A stretch of DNA of 59,747 bases, taken from contig DIFH01000149.1 in the NCBI GenBank assembly GCA_002427615.1, positions 7,836 through 67,582 of the forward strand. Direction: 5' to 3'. The translations under genes were made by a program, and so were the position numbers. Below are positions 42,567 through 51,658 of the stretch, piece after piece (the stretch's first letter is position 1; every line of letters begins with the position of its first letter). The DNA comes from Paludibacter sp. UBA5753 (lineage in GTDB: Bacteria; Bacteroidota; Bacteroidia; Bacteroidales; Paludibacteraceae). The notes below the pieces were generated by a model, which had not been told where the DNA came from, made no database searches, and was given only the letters and a program-made list of their open reading frames with translations.

Positions 42567-45500
42567 ATGTCACAAAACGAAACTGCACAAAGTACCGTAC
42601 ACCTGAACGGGGAACAGGCAAAACAGGAATTAACCGCACTTGCACAAAAAGCACAAAACCTAAGAATGAGGTTAGTGGAAGCCAACAAAGCCGGTGACGG
42701 TAAGGCATTCGAAAAATTGAATAAGGAATTAATCCAAACCAATAAACAAATGAAGCAGCTGTCCAAAGAAGCTTTTGACGTTAAAAAGGTATTGGATAAC
42801 TTGTCAGGGGCTTCAATGTCTGATTTAATCAAGGCCAAAAAAGAACTTGATAAACAACTTAGTAGCCCTGCAATAAAAAGAAATTCCAAAGAGTGGCATG
42901 AGCTTGTTGATGCGCAAAAACTTGTAAAAAAAGAAATGAAAAATGTCAATGCAGAAATGGGTATTGGCGAAAAACGCACAAGCAAACTGGCTAACGGCAT
43001 GAATAAGTATTTTTCGATGCTTACAGCCGGTGTAGCTGCCATTACAGGGGTTGTTTTTAGTGTCAAACAAATAATTCAGAGCAACGCAGAACTGTCGGAC
43101 AGTTTTGCTGATGTGATGAAAACTACAAACTTAACTCAGCAACAAGTACAAGATTTGTACAAAGATTTTAAATTGCTTGATACACGTACTTCGCGAAAAG
43201 AATTACTTCAACTTGCAAGCGATGCTGGAAAGTTAGGTATAGAAGGAAAGAAAAATATACTTGATTTTGTTGATGCCGCTAATCAGATAAAAGTGGCGTT
43301 AGGCGAAGAACTCGGAGAGGATGCGATCAAAAATATAGGAAAAATGGTTGGCGTATTCAGTAAAACTTCAAAGGAACTTCAGGGGCTTGGGTTGAAAGAA
43401 CAAATGCTTGCTGTTGGGTCGGCGGTCAACTCTATCGGACAGAACTCAAGCGCTAGCGAAGAATTTCTTGTTGCTTTTGCAGCCAGATTAGGCGGCGTCT
43501 CCAAACAAGCCGGAATAGGCATTGATCAAATTTTAGGATATGCTTCAGCATTAGATCAGGATATGCAGCAGGTGGAAATGTCGGCTACCGCCTTGCAAAA
43601 TTTTATTATGAAAATAATGGGCGATCCTGCCAAATTTGCAAAGATTGCCGGACTTGAAGTAAATAATTTCACAAAACTTTTAGACACGGATGCTAATGCA
43701 GCTATAAAAAAAGTGCTTCGGTCGCTTAACGAAAAAGGAGGTTTTCAGGCTTTGATCCCAATTTTCGAAGACATGGGACTGGATGGTTCCAGGGCGGTAG
43801 GGGTTTTAAGTTCGCTTGCTGCAAGTATTGATAAAATAGATAAGGAACAGTTATTAGCCAACAAGTCTCTTTCAGAAGGTACTTCAATAACTAAAGAGTA
43901 TAATATACGTAATAATAACCTGGCCGCTTCGCTGGCTAAACTGAATCAAAATATTTCAACGTGGTTTAAAAACTCAGCCATAACGAGCTGGCTTGGCGGA
44001 ATAGTTTCGGGGCTCGAAAAAATGACAAGCGCTTCGAAAACAGCTTCTCAAGAATTTGAAGAACAAAGCAAAAAAGTTTTGAACTTAAAACTAAAAATTG
44101 AACCTCTTCTGACGCGTTATGATGAATTAAATTCTAAAACAACGATTTCTACCTCAGAACATCGTGAATTAAAAAAAATAATTGCTGAAGTTACCGGAAT
44201 AATGCCAAACGCAACAACTGCAGTTGATAAATATGGCAATGCCCTTTCCATTTCAACTTCGAAGGTTCGTGAATTTATTAACGCTGAAGTTGCCCGGCTT
44301 GGAGTTATCAATAAAAAAGCAATTTATGACAATCAAGAATTATTGAATAGCGTTGAAAAGCAATTAATATTTCACAAAAAGAAAATTGATGAAATAAATA
44401 AAACAGGAACGTTCGTTATAAGGACTGTAACCGATAGAAAATCGGGAGAAACTTATGATATAAAGGCAAATGTACAAGAAGTAAAAGCGGAGCAGGAAAA
44501 ATATAGAAAGTTATTGCAGGACAAAATTGGTTATACTGCCGAAATTGATCGACTATCAGGAGCTACACTTAAAAAACAAATGGAAGATGCAGCAAAAGAC
44601 CAAAAACTACTTGATGAAAAGGCCACTAAAGAAAAGGCTTACTATACAATGTCGAAGGCTGAATTAAAAAAACTTATCGCCGCTAACGATGAACTTGCTA
44701 AACAAGTATATAATGACCGTTTCAAGGAAGAAACTAAGCCTCCTGGAACTAAGCCTACAAAAAATGAATTATATGAGAAAGAACTCAAGCTACTCGAAGA
44801 TGCCAGGAAGGATGAAGAGCTCGTTAATAAGATAGCCTACGCAGATGAGAGTGTGAATGAAGAAGTTTTTCATGAATGGCAATATCAAGCTAAAATGGAT
44901 TTTCTGGCTAAAAAACTAGAACTTGATAAAAAATACAAAAAAGATACGACTGATACTGAAGCCGAAATTGCAGATACAATAATTTCGGAAAACGAGTATT
45001 GGAATGCAAAAATAAAAGCGGAAGCGGAAAAGCTCCAGAAGGAAGAAAAAAAGAATAACAAAGAATCTGAAAAGGAGACAAAAGATCACTTAAAAAGAAT
45101 TGATGAAATTAGAAGTGAGTTTGGGTTGCAGGGGTTAAAACTTACCTATGCAAAGCAACTTGACCTATTAAAAGAAAAACTAGCAGCTGAAAAAGCCACC
45201 GAAGAAGAAACCGCCAGGGCTATTGCTGATTTTAAACGCGGCGTAGCTGAAGATTATGTAAATAAAGGGGCTGAAATAGCAGGTAAACTTTCGCAAGCTA
45301 TCGTTAATTTACAAGAGATGGAATCTATTGCCATAGATTCGAAATATGCAAAAGAAATTGCGGCAGCCGAAAAAGCAGGAAAAGATACAACCGCACTTCA
45401 GGAAAAATCAGAAAAAGAAAAGAAAGAAATTAAGAAAAAATATGCCTTAATCGACTTCCTGATTACCAATTCGAGAATTGTTGCTGAAACGGCAGCTGCA

Positions 45501-46052
45501 GTTATGAAAGCTGCTCCGAACATTCCTCTTCAAATTGCGGAGGGAATTCTTGGCGTTACACAACTTGGGATTGCCATGGCCGAATATAACTCCGTAAAAA
45601 ATCTCTGGACTGGAGGCTTTACCGAACCGGGCAACAAATATAAAGCTGCCGGAATTGTTCATGCAGGTGAGTTTGTCGCTAATCAGGACGCAGTGCGTAG
45701 CGCACCCATGCGCAAAGTATTCAACCTGATCGATTACGCTCAAAAAACAAACACAGTAGCGCGGATCACCAATGAAGATATTGCCCGGGTAGTTGGAGTC
45801 AGAAAAGGATTTGCCGATGGTGGATATGCTTCAGCCATGCAAGCGACCGGTAACGGTAGCAGTTCTGGTATTAGCAAAGAAGAATTAGCCTGGGCAATTA
45901 ATAAGTCCATGCAGGGGAATAATTCAGTAATTGCTGCATTATTAGCAGAAATTCAAAAAGGGATTAAAACCGATTTGACTATTTCCGGCAGAAATGGGGT
46001 GGCACAAAAACTTGATGAATATAACCAACTAATTAAAAATGCTCAGGGATGA
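42567..46052 (+). CDS. Tail tape measure protein
   Basis: 1161 residues from MSQNETAQSTVHLNGEQAKQ. Long helical protein typical of TP901-type tape measures: VKQIIQSNAELSDSFADVMKTTNLTQ, LGGVSKQAGIGIDQILGYASALDQDMQQVEMSATALQNFI, hydrophobic stretches near residue 155-175 and in GGFTEPGNKYKAAGIVHAGEFV near the C-terminus. Middle is highly charged coiled coil. Its length implies a long tail (roughly 1.5 angstrom per residue). Overlaps the next gene by 4 bp. Confidence 0.9.
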   Translation: MSQNETAQSTVHLNGEQAKQELTALAQKAQNLRMRLVEANKAGDGKAFEKLNKELIQTNKQMKQLSKEAFDVKKVLDNLSGASMSDLIKAKKELDKQLSSPAIKRNSKEWHELVDAQKLVKKEMKNVNAEMGIGEKRTSKLANGMNKYFSMLTAGVAAITGVVFSVKQIIQSNAELSDSFADVMKTTNLTQQQVQDLYKDFKLLDTRTSRKELLQLASDAGKLGIEGKKNILDFVDAANQIKVALGEELGEDAIKNIGKMVGVFSKTSKELQGLGLKEQMLAVGSAVNSIGQNSSASEEFLVAFAARLGGVSKQAGIGIDQILGYASALDQDMQQVEMSATALQNFIMKIMGDPAKFAKIAGLEVNNFTKLLDTDANAAIKKVLRSLNEKGGFQALIPIFEDMGLDGSRAVGVLSSLAASIDKIDKEQLLANKSLSEGTSITKEYNIRNNNLAASLAKLNQNISTWFKNSAITSWLGGIVSGLEKMTSASKTASQEFEEQSKKVLNLKLKIEPLLTRYDELNSKTTISTSEHRELKKIIAEVTGIMPNATTAVDKYGNALSISTSKVREFINAEVARLGVINKKAIYDNQELLNSVEKQLIFHKKKIDEINKTGTFVIRTVTDRKSGETYDIKANVQEVKAEQEKYRKLLQDKIGYTAEIDRLSGATLKKQMEDAAKDQKLLDEKATKEKAYYTMSKAELKKLIAANDELAKQVYNDRFKEETKPPGTKPTKNELYEKELKLLEDARKDEELVNKIAYADESVNEEVFHEWQYQAKMDFLAKKLELDKKYKKDTTDTEAEIADTIISENEYWNAKIKAEAEKLQKEEKKNNKESEKETKDHLKRIDEIRSEFGLQGLKLTYAKQLDLLKEKLAAEKATEEETARAIADFKRGVAEDYVNKGAEIAGKLSQAIVNLQEMESIAIDSKYAKEIAAAEKAGKDTTALQEKSEKEKKEIKKKYALIDFLITNSRIVAETAAAVMKAAPNIPLQIAEGILGVTQLGIAMAEYNSVKNLWTGGFTEPGNKYKAAGIVHAGEFVANQDAVRSAPMRKVFNLIDYAQKTNTVARITNEDIARVVGVRKGFADGGYASAMQATGNGSSSGISKEELAWAINKSMQGNNSVIAALLAEIQKGIKTDLTISGRNGVAQKLDEYNQLIKNAQG

Positions 46053-48247
46053 TACAGTTTTTCATAAAAAATAGGGAATTACTTCTTCCGGATGATTTCA
46101 GTTTCACCTGGAACGAACAAAATCCGGAGATAACAACCAATGGTGAGTTCTCATTAGACATGACCGTTTCGTTACTTGAAGCGCAAAATGCAATTGCTTT
46201 TGAGTTTCTGAACCGGTTGAATAAATCAACGATCACAAAAACAGCAGATGCACGCCTGATCATTGATGGTGTTGTTCACATAGGAACTATCATAATTACA
46301 AAAAATACTGACATTGAAGTTACGTTTCAATTTATTGCAGGTTATTCGGAATTTAAGTACATCGCTAAAAATGAAAAGAAAATTTGGGAGATTGCCGGTG
46401 TAAATAATGAAGGGTGGGGAATTGAATCGGCAATTGATTTTAATAGGTCTGTATTATCAATAGCGCAAACAGGATATATTTGGAAAATAACTTCCGGAGC
46501 AAATTTAGTAAGGAATAGTAAGTTTTTAGCGCTTTCGTATTTACCCCCTTACGAAGAAGTTTATAGGCTCGTAGCTCTTGAAGCCGGGAAAACATATACA
46601 TTTTCAATTACGGGTATAGCTTCGCAATCAGGAGGTGGATATGAAAGCGAAGTGGGTGCGGTTATAAAAAACAGTGATTCAACTGTCACAATTTTAGTTA
46701 GTACCATGTATTCTTTTCCCAGTTCTGCTTTTGAAAATACTCATACAGTCACATTTATTTCACCTGTAACCGATTCAAATTGTAAAATAACAGTTTGGAG
46801 AAACAGTTCACCTGTTATATTGAAAACTTTAAAAGTCGAATTAGGAAGCGTGGGCAGCGATTGGTGTCCGCATGCCAGTGAAGTGTGTAATTTTGTTTGT
46901 GCACCAATAAAAGTAGGGGAAGAACTCGTAAACGATTTTGAATTCAATGTGGCTTCAAGTGGAGAATATACCGAAAATTGGTTTAAATTCGACCATGTGA
47001 CTGGAAAAACAATTATGCAGCCTTATTTATTGTACTACATAAATAAATTACCAGCATTGTTAGGATATTCTTTAAAATATAATGTTTTGAACGAAGATGT
47101 TCGAGCAAAAGTAATGTATCTGGTAAACGCAACTGATTCTCTAAATTATGCTGATGCATTGCCTGATATGACGGTGACTGAATTTATTGAAGCAATTGAA
47201 AATTTTTTCAACGTCACATTTTTAATAGACCCAAAGGACAGAAGCTTATCTATTCATAGTTTCCAGACCAATATGTCGCTGAAAAAAACGATAAAAATAC
47301 AGAATGCGCTTGATGACTATGAAAGAGGTTTTGAGCCCGACACAAAACCGGTAAAATTTGGGTTTACAAAAATAAGTTATGATCTTCCCGGCTCTGTTTA
47401 TTTTAAATATCAAAAATTGTCCGATGCTATTATCTCTAAATGTGAATTGTTACAATTTGCTTCTTTCGATCAGCTTTTCAATTATGTTACGTATAATCAG
47501 TTGATTGATAAGTATAAAATATATAGAGATTTGGATAAGAATGAAGACTATATTTCTTGCGTTGAGCCAACATTGAATTTATTTAATCAAAAGATTGATG
47601 ATAACAGGCATATTACATTAGTAAATAAGTTTGGAGATGTCGGCAATTCTACCGATATGGAATTAGTTTTGAAAATTGTCCCGGCGCAAATTGATTATGC
47701 AACAAAGGTATTATATTATGCTGATCATGAAAACATGACAGGACATTACCAACTGCCAAAGAGTAGCAATTATTATAGCATAATAAATGATTTAGGATTG
47801 AAAGATTCAATTGAAAATGGATTGAAAGAGATTGCCAGGATATCAAAACTTGAAGTTTCATTATTTATGGGATTAGTTGAATTTGTGGATGCGATGATAA
47901 TGACGCCCTATCCATTCTCTTATTCGGATATTAATCCTGAATTTGGTAAAGCTCCGACAATGACTTACACTGTATTTGAAGACTGGAGATTTCATAAGTA
48001 TAGGCCAAAGGCAATTACTACACTGAAAATAATAGGGGAAAATGGAATTCTTTCAGATTATCATCAAACATCTATTATTGACATGTCAAAACCTTATACT
48101 TTTATTTTTCCAGATGACCCGGATGTTTCATCCAATAACATATTTGAAATTAATAATTTAAAATATATGCCAATATCACTTGAGCGCAAAAAGTCAAATA
48201 AAAAGAACTTAGTGCAAGGCAAGTTTTACCGAATGTTTAATCAGTAA
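46049..48247 (+). CDS. Large tail/distal tail-type protein with carbohydrate-binding-like insert
   Basis: 732 residues. Beginning MIQFFIKNRELLLPDDFSFTWNEQNPEITT is the N-terminal start of Bacteroidetes tail proteins that follow the tape measure. Residues about 150-275 form a jelly-roll-like insert ending in LKVELGSVGSDWCPHASEV, a signature common in fibre carbohydrate modules. Its stop overlaps the integrase stop (48237) by 11 bp on the opposite strand. Confidence 0.7.
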   Translation: MIQFFIKNRELLLPDDFSFTWNEQNPEITTNGEFSLDMTVSLLEAQNAIAFEFLNRLNKSTITKTADARLIIDGVVHIGTIIITKNTDIEVTFQFIAGYSEFKYIAKNEKKIWEIAGVNNEGWGIESAIDFNRSVLSIAQTGYIWKITSGANLVRNSKFLALSYLPPYEEVYRLVALEAGKTYTFSITGIASQSGGGYESEVGAVIKNSDSTVTILVSTMYSFPSSAFENTHTVTFISPVTDSNCKITVWRNSSPVILKTLKVELGSVGSDWCPHASEVCNFVCAPIKVGEELVNDFEFNVASSGEYTENWFKFDHVTGKTIMQPYLLYYINKLPALLGYSLKYNVLNEDVRAKVMYLVNATDSLNYADALPDMTVTEFIEAIENFFNVTFLIDPKDRSLSIHSFQTNMSLKKTIKIQNALDDYERGFEPDTKPVKFGFTKISYDLPGSVYFKYQKLSDAIISKCELLQFASFDQLFNYVTYNQLIDKYKIYRDLDKNEDYISCVEPTLNLFNQKIDDNRHITLVNKFGDVGNSTDMELVLKIVPAQIDYATKVLYYADHENMTGHYQLPKSSNYYSIINDLGLKDSIENGLKEIARISKLEVSLFMGLVEFVDAMIMTPYPFSYSDINPEFGKAPTMTYTVFEDWRFHKYRPKAITTLKIIGENGILSDYHQTSIIDMSKPYTFIFPDDPDVSSNNIFEINNLKYMPISLERKKSNKKNLVQGKFYRMFNQ

Positions 48248-49385
48248 TTTTGCTCACTACATTATCAATTAGTTCCTGAGATGGTTGGCCAATATATTTG
48301 CCAACCATTTTTTCGCTTGTATGATCCGTTAGCTTTTGAATTACTTTTCGTTGAATACCGGCATCTTCCAAAAATGTTATTCCTGTGTCACGGTAGCTAT
48401 ATAATTGCATTTCGTCAGGGAGGCGTAAGTCTTTGCGTATCTTATTCCAAAACTTGTCAATATCCCTTGTATTTATGTTCGTTTTTGCAGGATTTAGTTC
48501 TTTCCCAATAAAATAGTTATCTAACGGAAACCGATCGAGTTGAAAGGTATCGACTATTTTTGCACACAACCAGTCCGGAAGATAGGCATATCGATCACGG
48601 TGTGTTTTTGATTTTGAAGCCGGAATAAAAATCACTTTTTTGAAAAGATCAATTTCTTTTATCTGAATCAATGAAATTTCTTTGGGTCGAATAAACGAAG
48701 CTCGTACCAAGTCAATCACAATTTCCATGTTTGGCATGAACCATTTGCAATACATGGCAATGCGATGATGTGACAACTCGGGGATGACAATTCGAAACTT
48801 TTCGTCCTCTCTTTTTTTAGTAAAGTTTTCAAATACATTCACTTTGCAGTATTTATTTGCTATCATCCAGTTCCACAATGAACGGTAAAAAACAAAGTGA
48901 TTGTTCCATGTCCTATTATTCAAGCAATCGTTGAGTGCAAGCTCGTTCATCATTTCGAGCGCAGTATCGTCTGTATATGTTATCACATAACAATCTTTCA
49001 ATTTATTGTTTTCCAGCCATGTATTTAGTTTTTTGCAATAGGAAGCATAAGATCGCAATCCGTCGGGACGCATATCGCGTTTCTTCAGTTTCAAAAACTG
49101 ATCAATGGCATCGCTTAGTTTGTGGAATGCCTTCGGAGTTTCTGACTCAACAAATGGATTGCGCCCAGCTGCAAGATTCACATTGATATCATTCGCTATT
49201 TTTCGGATATGACGAGTCAAATCCGTCTTATTCATTCTCCCCTTCAGGTGATTGAAACGAATGACTATGCGTTTGAGCTTATTTTCTGTTGGATGCCAGG
49301 CGTAATATTTAATGCACAAATCTTTTCCGTCGCAAATTCGTGCGGGGATGTATTGAATGTTGAAATCGTTATTGATTGTTGTCAT
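48237..49385 (-). CDS. Phage tyrosine integrase
   Basis: 382 residues. N-terminal arm/SAM-like domains (LNTWLENNKLKDCYVITYTDD) and C-terminal catalytic domain with Arg in RASFIRPKEIS, Lys in ASKSKTHRDRY, YSYRDTGITFLEDAG (Tyr in place of the usual His before Arg, as in other Bacteroidetes phage integrases), His in LTDHTSEKMVG and the nucleophile Tyr in KYIGQPSQ. Lies next to attR with the arm-site repeat at 49454-49479 in its upstream region, consistent with site-specific integration into tRNA-Ser. Confidence 0.93.
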   Translation of the reverse strand: MTTINNDFNIQYIPARICDGKDLCIKYYAWHPTENKLKRIVIRFNHLKGRMNKTDLTRHIRKIANDINVNLAAGRNPFVESETPKAFHKLSDAIDQFLKLKKRDMRPDGLRSYASYCKKLNTWLENNKLKDCYVITYTDDTALEMMNELALNDCLNNRTWNNHFVFYRSLWNWMIANKYCKVNVFENFTKKREDEKFRIVIPELSHHRIAMYCKWFMPNMEIVIDLVRASFIRPKEISLIQIKEIDLFKKVIFIPASKSKTHRDRYAYLPDWLCAKIVDTFQLDRFPLDNYFIGKELNPAKTNINTRDIDKFWNKIRKDLRLPDEMQLYSYRDTGITFLEDAGIQRKVIQKLTDHTSEKMVGKYIGQPSQELIDNVVSKITD

Positions 49386-49453
49386 ACTAATAAATTAAAT
49401 ATTATTAAGATTTTGTTTGACAACGTTTAATCGTTTTCGGTAGGGTTTTACCC

Positions 49454-49479
49454 AAGTACTGCCGCATTGCTGCCGCAGT
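49454..49479 (+). repeat. Putative integrase arm site, right (tandem CTGCCGCA)
   Basis: Direct copy of the left arm site (10464-10489), 24 of 26 bases identical, AAGTACTGCCGCA then TTGCTGCCGCAGT. Confidence 0.65.
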
Positions 49480-49490
49480 ATAAAAACAAG

Positions 49491-49521
49491 AAACGTTGTA
49501 TATTGCTAATATACAACGTTT
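49491..49521 (-). terminator. Phage-provided terminator for the tRNA
   Basis: AAACGTTGTATATT and AATATACAACGTTT form a perfect 14-bp stem with loop GCT. It follows the reconstituted tRNA on the minus strand (then CTTGTTTTTAT) and replaces the host terminator now at 10322-10357 (inference). Confidence 0.6.
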
Positions 49522-49531
49522 TAAATACTTT
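49513..49531 (-). repeat. attP inverted repeat, right copy
   Basis: ACAACGTTTTAAATACTTT, reverse complement of 10404-10422, directly adjoining the att core. Confidence 0.8.
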
Positions 49532-49553
49532 TTTGCGGAGAGAGAGGGATTCA
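49532..49553. other. attR: core at the tRNA-Ser 3' end
   Basis: TTTGCGGAGAGAGAGGGA (49532-49549) equal to attL (10369-10386), then T instead of C and TCA. It contains the tRNA acceptor 3' arm. Confidence 0.92.
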
Positions 49554-49620
49554 AACCCCCGGTACCTTGCAGTACGGCGGTTTTCAAGACCGCTGCAATC
49601 GATCACTCTGCCATCTCTCC
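49536..49620 (-). tRNA. tRNA-Ser (anticodon UGA)
   Basis: 85-nt class II tRNA on the minus strand. Acceptor GGAGAGA/TCTCTCC, anticodon stem GCGGT/ACCGC with loop CTTGAAA (anticodon TGA), long variable arm, T arm GGGGG-TTTGAAT-CCCTC, discriminator G73. CCA is not encoded. The 3' half is provided by the prophage core, leaving the gene intact. Confidence 0.95.
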
Positions 49621-49648
49621 AGGGATCGTCTTTTCTTCAAAGGCGGTA

Positions 49649-49679
49649 CAAAGATAGTGCTTTTTCCAAAACTACCAAA
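49649..49679 (-). promoter_or_regulatory. tRNA-Ser promoter
   Basis: On the minus strand TTTG (49679-49676), 19 bp, TATCTTTG (49656-49649): a perfect TTTG-N19-TAnnTTTG promoter about 30 bp before the tRNA. Confidence 0.9.
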
Positions 49680-49765
49680 CAGGGAAAGGGCATTTATTCA
49701 TTCGCTATTTGCTGTTAAAGAAATCCGTCGTAGTAGGAATTGTAAATCAATAAATTGTAACTGAA

Positions 49766-50713
49766 TTAAACAGTTTTCAGATATTCCACCACATTCTTTT
49801 CGATACGTGATATAATATCGGCTATATCGGCTTTATCGAAAGTTTCGCCGGTGATGTTTTCAAACAATTCGATATAACGTTCGCTGATTCCGGCCACAAT
49901 TTCGTCGGTCATTTCTGGAACTACCTGGCCTGTTTTACCCTGAAAACCATTGTCCATCAACCATTCGCGTACAAATTCCTTTGATAGCTGTTTTTGAGCT
50001 TCTCCTTTTGCAAAGCGATCTTCATATCCTTCCGAGTAAAAGTAGCGGGAAGAATCAGGTGTATGGATTTCGTCAATCAGGTAAATTTTACCGTCGCGTT
50101 TACCAAATTCGTATTTGGTGTCCACCAGGATTAAACCACGTTGGGCTGCAATTTCCGTCCCGCGAAGAAAAAGTTCCATGGTGTATTTTTCCAACAAGGC
50201 ATAATCATCTGCCGAAACTAATCCTTGTTTCAGTATTTCTTCTTTGGAAATATCTTCATCATGCCTTCCCAGTTCGGCTTTAGTTGTTGGTGTAATGATA
50301 GGCTCAGGAAAGCGTTGATTTTCGCGCATGCCGTCGGGGATTTTTACGCCGCAAATTTCGCGTACTCCGCTTTTGTAAGCTCTCCAGGCGCTTCCACACA
50401 GATAACCGCGAACAATCATTTCTACGGGGTATCCTTCGCAGCGCAAGCCAACAGTAACCATCGGATCCGGACTCGCCAGCTTCCAGTTAGGAACGATATC
50501 GGCGGTTGCATCCAGAAACTTAGCTGCAATCTGATTCAGCATTTGTCCTTTATAAGGGATTCCTTTAGGTAAAACCACGTCGAAGGCCGAAATACGGTCG
50601 GTGGCAATCATTACAAGCAAGTCGTTTTTTACTGTGTACACATCACGTACTTTGCCGTGATATACGTTTGTTTGTCCATCGAAATGGAAATCGGTATTTG
50701 TTAAAGCATTCAT
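49766..50713 (-). CDS. purC: Phosphoribosylaminoimidazole-succinocarboxamide synthase
   Basis: 315 residues from MNALTNTDFHFDGQTNVYHG. PurC catalyses the ATP-dependent step joining CAIR and aspartate in purine synthesis. Signature segments: KVRDVYTVKNDLLVMIATDRISAFD (SAICAR signature 1), MIVRGYLCGSAWRAYKSG, LVDTKYEFGKRDGKIYLIDEIHTPDSSRY. Length is usual for the eukaryote-like long PurC group. A longer in-frame start (50830) runs through the repeat array and is rejected. Confidence 0.95.
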   Translation of the reverse strand: MNALTNTDFHFDGQTNVYHGKVRDVYTVKNDLLVMIATDRISAFDVVLPKGIPYKGQMLNQIAAKFLDATADIVPNWKLASPDPMVTVGLRCEGYPVEMIVRGYLCGSAWRAYKSGVREICGVKIPDGMRENQRFPEPIITPTTKAELGRHDEDISKEEILKQGLVSADDYALLEKYTMELFLRGTEIAAQRGLILVDTKYEFGKRDGKIYLIDEIHTPDSSRYFYSEGYEDRFAKGEAQKQLSKEFVREWLMDNGFQGKTGQVVPEMTDEIVAGISERYIELFENITGETFDKADIADIISRIEKNVVEYLKTV

Positions 50714-50737
50714 ATTGTTGACTATATTTGATTTATT

Positions 50738-51208
50738 TATCTTGTCCTGCCTTTCAGGCAGCGGTTGTCTCTTTTTCGTTCTTACCCGCAAGTCGTTGAC
50801 ATTGCGGTTATGAATGTTTTGACTTTTCAAGTCAAATTTTTAATATCAGCTTTCTGTGTTCTGAAATTAATTTGTTTCAATAACCAATAATCTTTCGGTT
50901 AACAAAGTTATGTCTTCGCTGTTCAGTTCTGCAAGGACTTATTTTCATAACCTAATGTGATATATAAGTCTGGTATAGCTCATTGTATTATCTTGTCCTG
51001 CCTTTCAGGCAGCGGTTGTTTCTTTTTGTTCTTACCCGCAAGTCGTTGACATTGCGGTTATGAATGTTTTGACTTTTCAAGTCAAGTTGATCTGGGTATC
51101 CACTTAACTACAATAATTTTGTCCTGAAAGGACTTATTTTCATAACCTTAGGGCATTGACCTAATAATTTAGCAGCGGATATCAAAACTGCCTAAAGGCA
51201 ATATTATA
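50738..51208. repeat. RAYT-associated repeat array, left part
   Basis: Two units beginning CTTGTCCTGCCTTTCAGGCAG at 50741 and 50992 (251-bp period). Unit 1 is type A, ending in the first codons of the transposase (ATGAGCTATACCAGACTT on the minus strand) fused to AGGTTATGAAAATAAGTCC. Unit 2 is type B, ending GTTGATCTGGGTATCC, GTCCTGAAAGGAC. Small hairpins with TTTCA/TGAAA loops recur. Confidence 0.88.
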
Positions 51209-51658
51209 TCAATCTTTCAGAAAATATCGTTCATCAATTTCAATTCCATTATCAATCAAAAACTGACGATATTCATCTTCAAAACTGACCGTTTTGTGAT
51301 GTTCTTTCTGATTCATAACATAATCGATGATCTTTTGTTTGTCGCTTAAATTATAAGTAAAAGCAGCAAAGCTAATCGCCCAGCCTTCAAAGTCAGGGAA
51401 ATTGGAATTTTTGGATAACCATTTGCTTGAATACTCTTTCAGTTCTTTCATGAAATCGGACACAGCAAGTGTTGGGTGTATATCTACAACTAAATGAATA
51501 TGGTTAGGCATACCACCAATACGATATAACTTTGACTTTTTATTGTTGATAATCCCCATAATATAAGCATACAACTCTTTTTCATAATGTTCAGGAATGG
51601 TGTGTTTACCATATTTTGTCCTGAAAACAATGTGATATATAAGTCTGGTATAGCTCAT
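51209..51658 (-). CDS. IS200/IS605-type Y1 transposase (RAYT-like)
   Basis: 149 residues; HUH nuclease motif PNHIHLVVD (His-Ile-His), KIIDYVMNQKEHHK with the catalytic Tyr, and the C-terminus EYRQFLIDNGIEIDERYF typical of IS200-like/REP-associated tyrosine transposases. Cleaves and rejoins single-stranded hairpin ends. Flanked on both sides by arrays of related repeats (50738-51208 and 51659-52380), suggesting it mobilises or maintains them. Confidence 0.9.
   Translation of the reverse strand: MSYTRLIYHIVFRTKYGKHTIPEHYEKELYAYIMGIINNKKSKLYRIGGMPNHIHLVVDIHPTLAVSDFMKELKEYSSKWLSKNSNFPDFEGWAISFAAFTYNLSDKQKIIDYVMNQKEHHKTVSFEDEYRQFLIDNGIEIDERYFLKD

Larger units (their letters stand above)
10369..49553. 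mobile_element. Complete temperate tailed-phage prophage (about 39.2 kb) in tRNA-Ser(UGA)
   Basis: Bounded by direct repeats of the tRNA 3' end with the integrase next to the intact tRNA. Contains repressor/cro, replication genes, protease, capsid, both terminase functions, portal, tail completion, tape measure (about 1160 codons, a long tail), tail proteins, holin and lysis genes. The long tape measure and absence of an obvious sheath protein favour a siphovirus (inference). Nearly all genes from 11018 to 48247 run rightward; only the repressor, a decayed HTH fragment and the integrase are leftward. I saw no frameshift in an essential gene, so it may be inducible. Confidence 0.95.

Noticed and set aside
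49467..49764. Short frames across the tRNA-Ser gene
   Set aside because: They read through the tRNA and att core.
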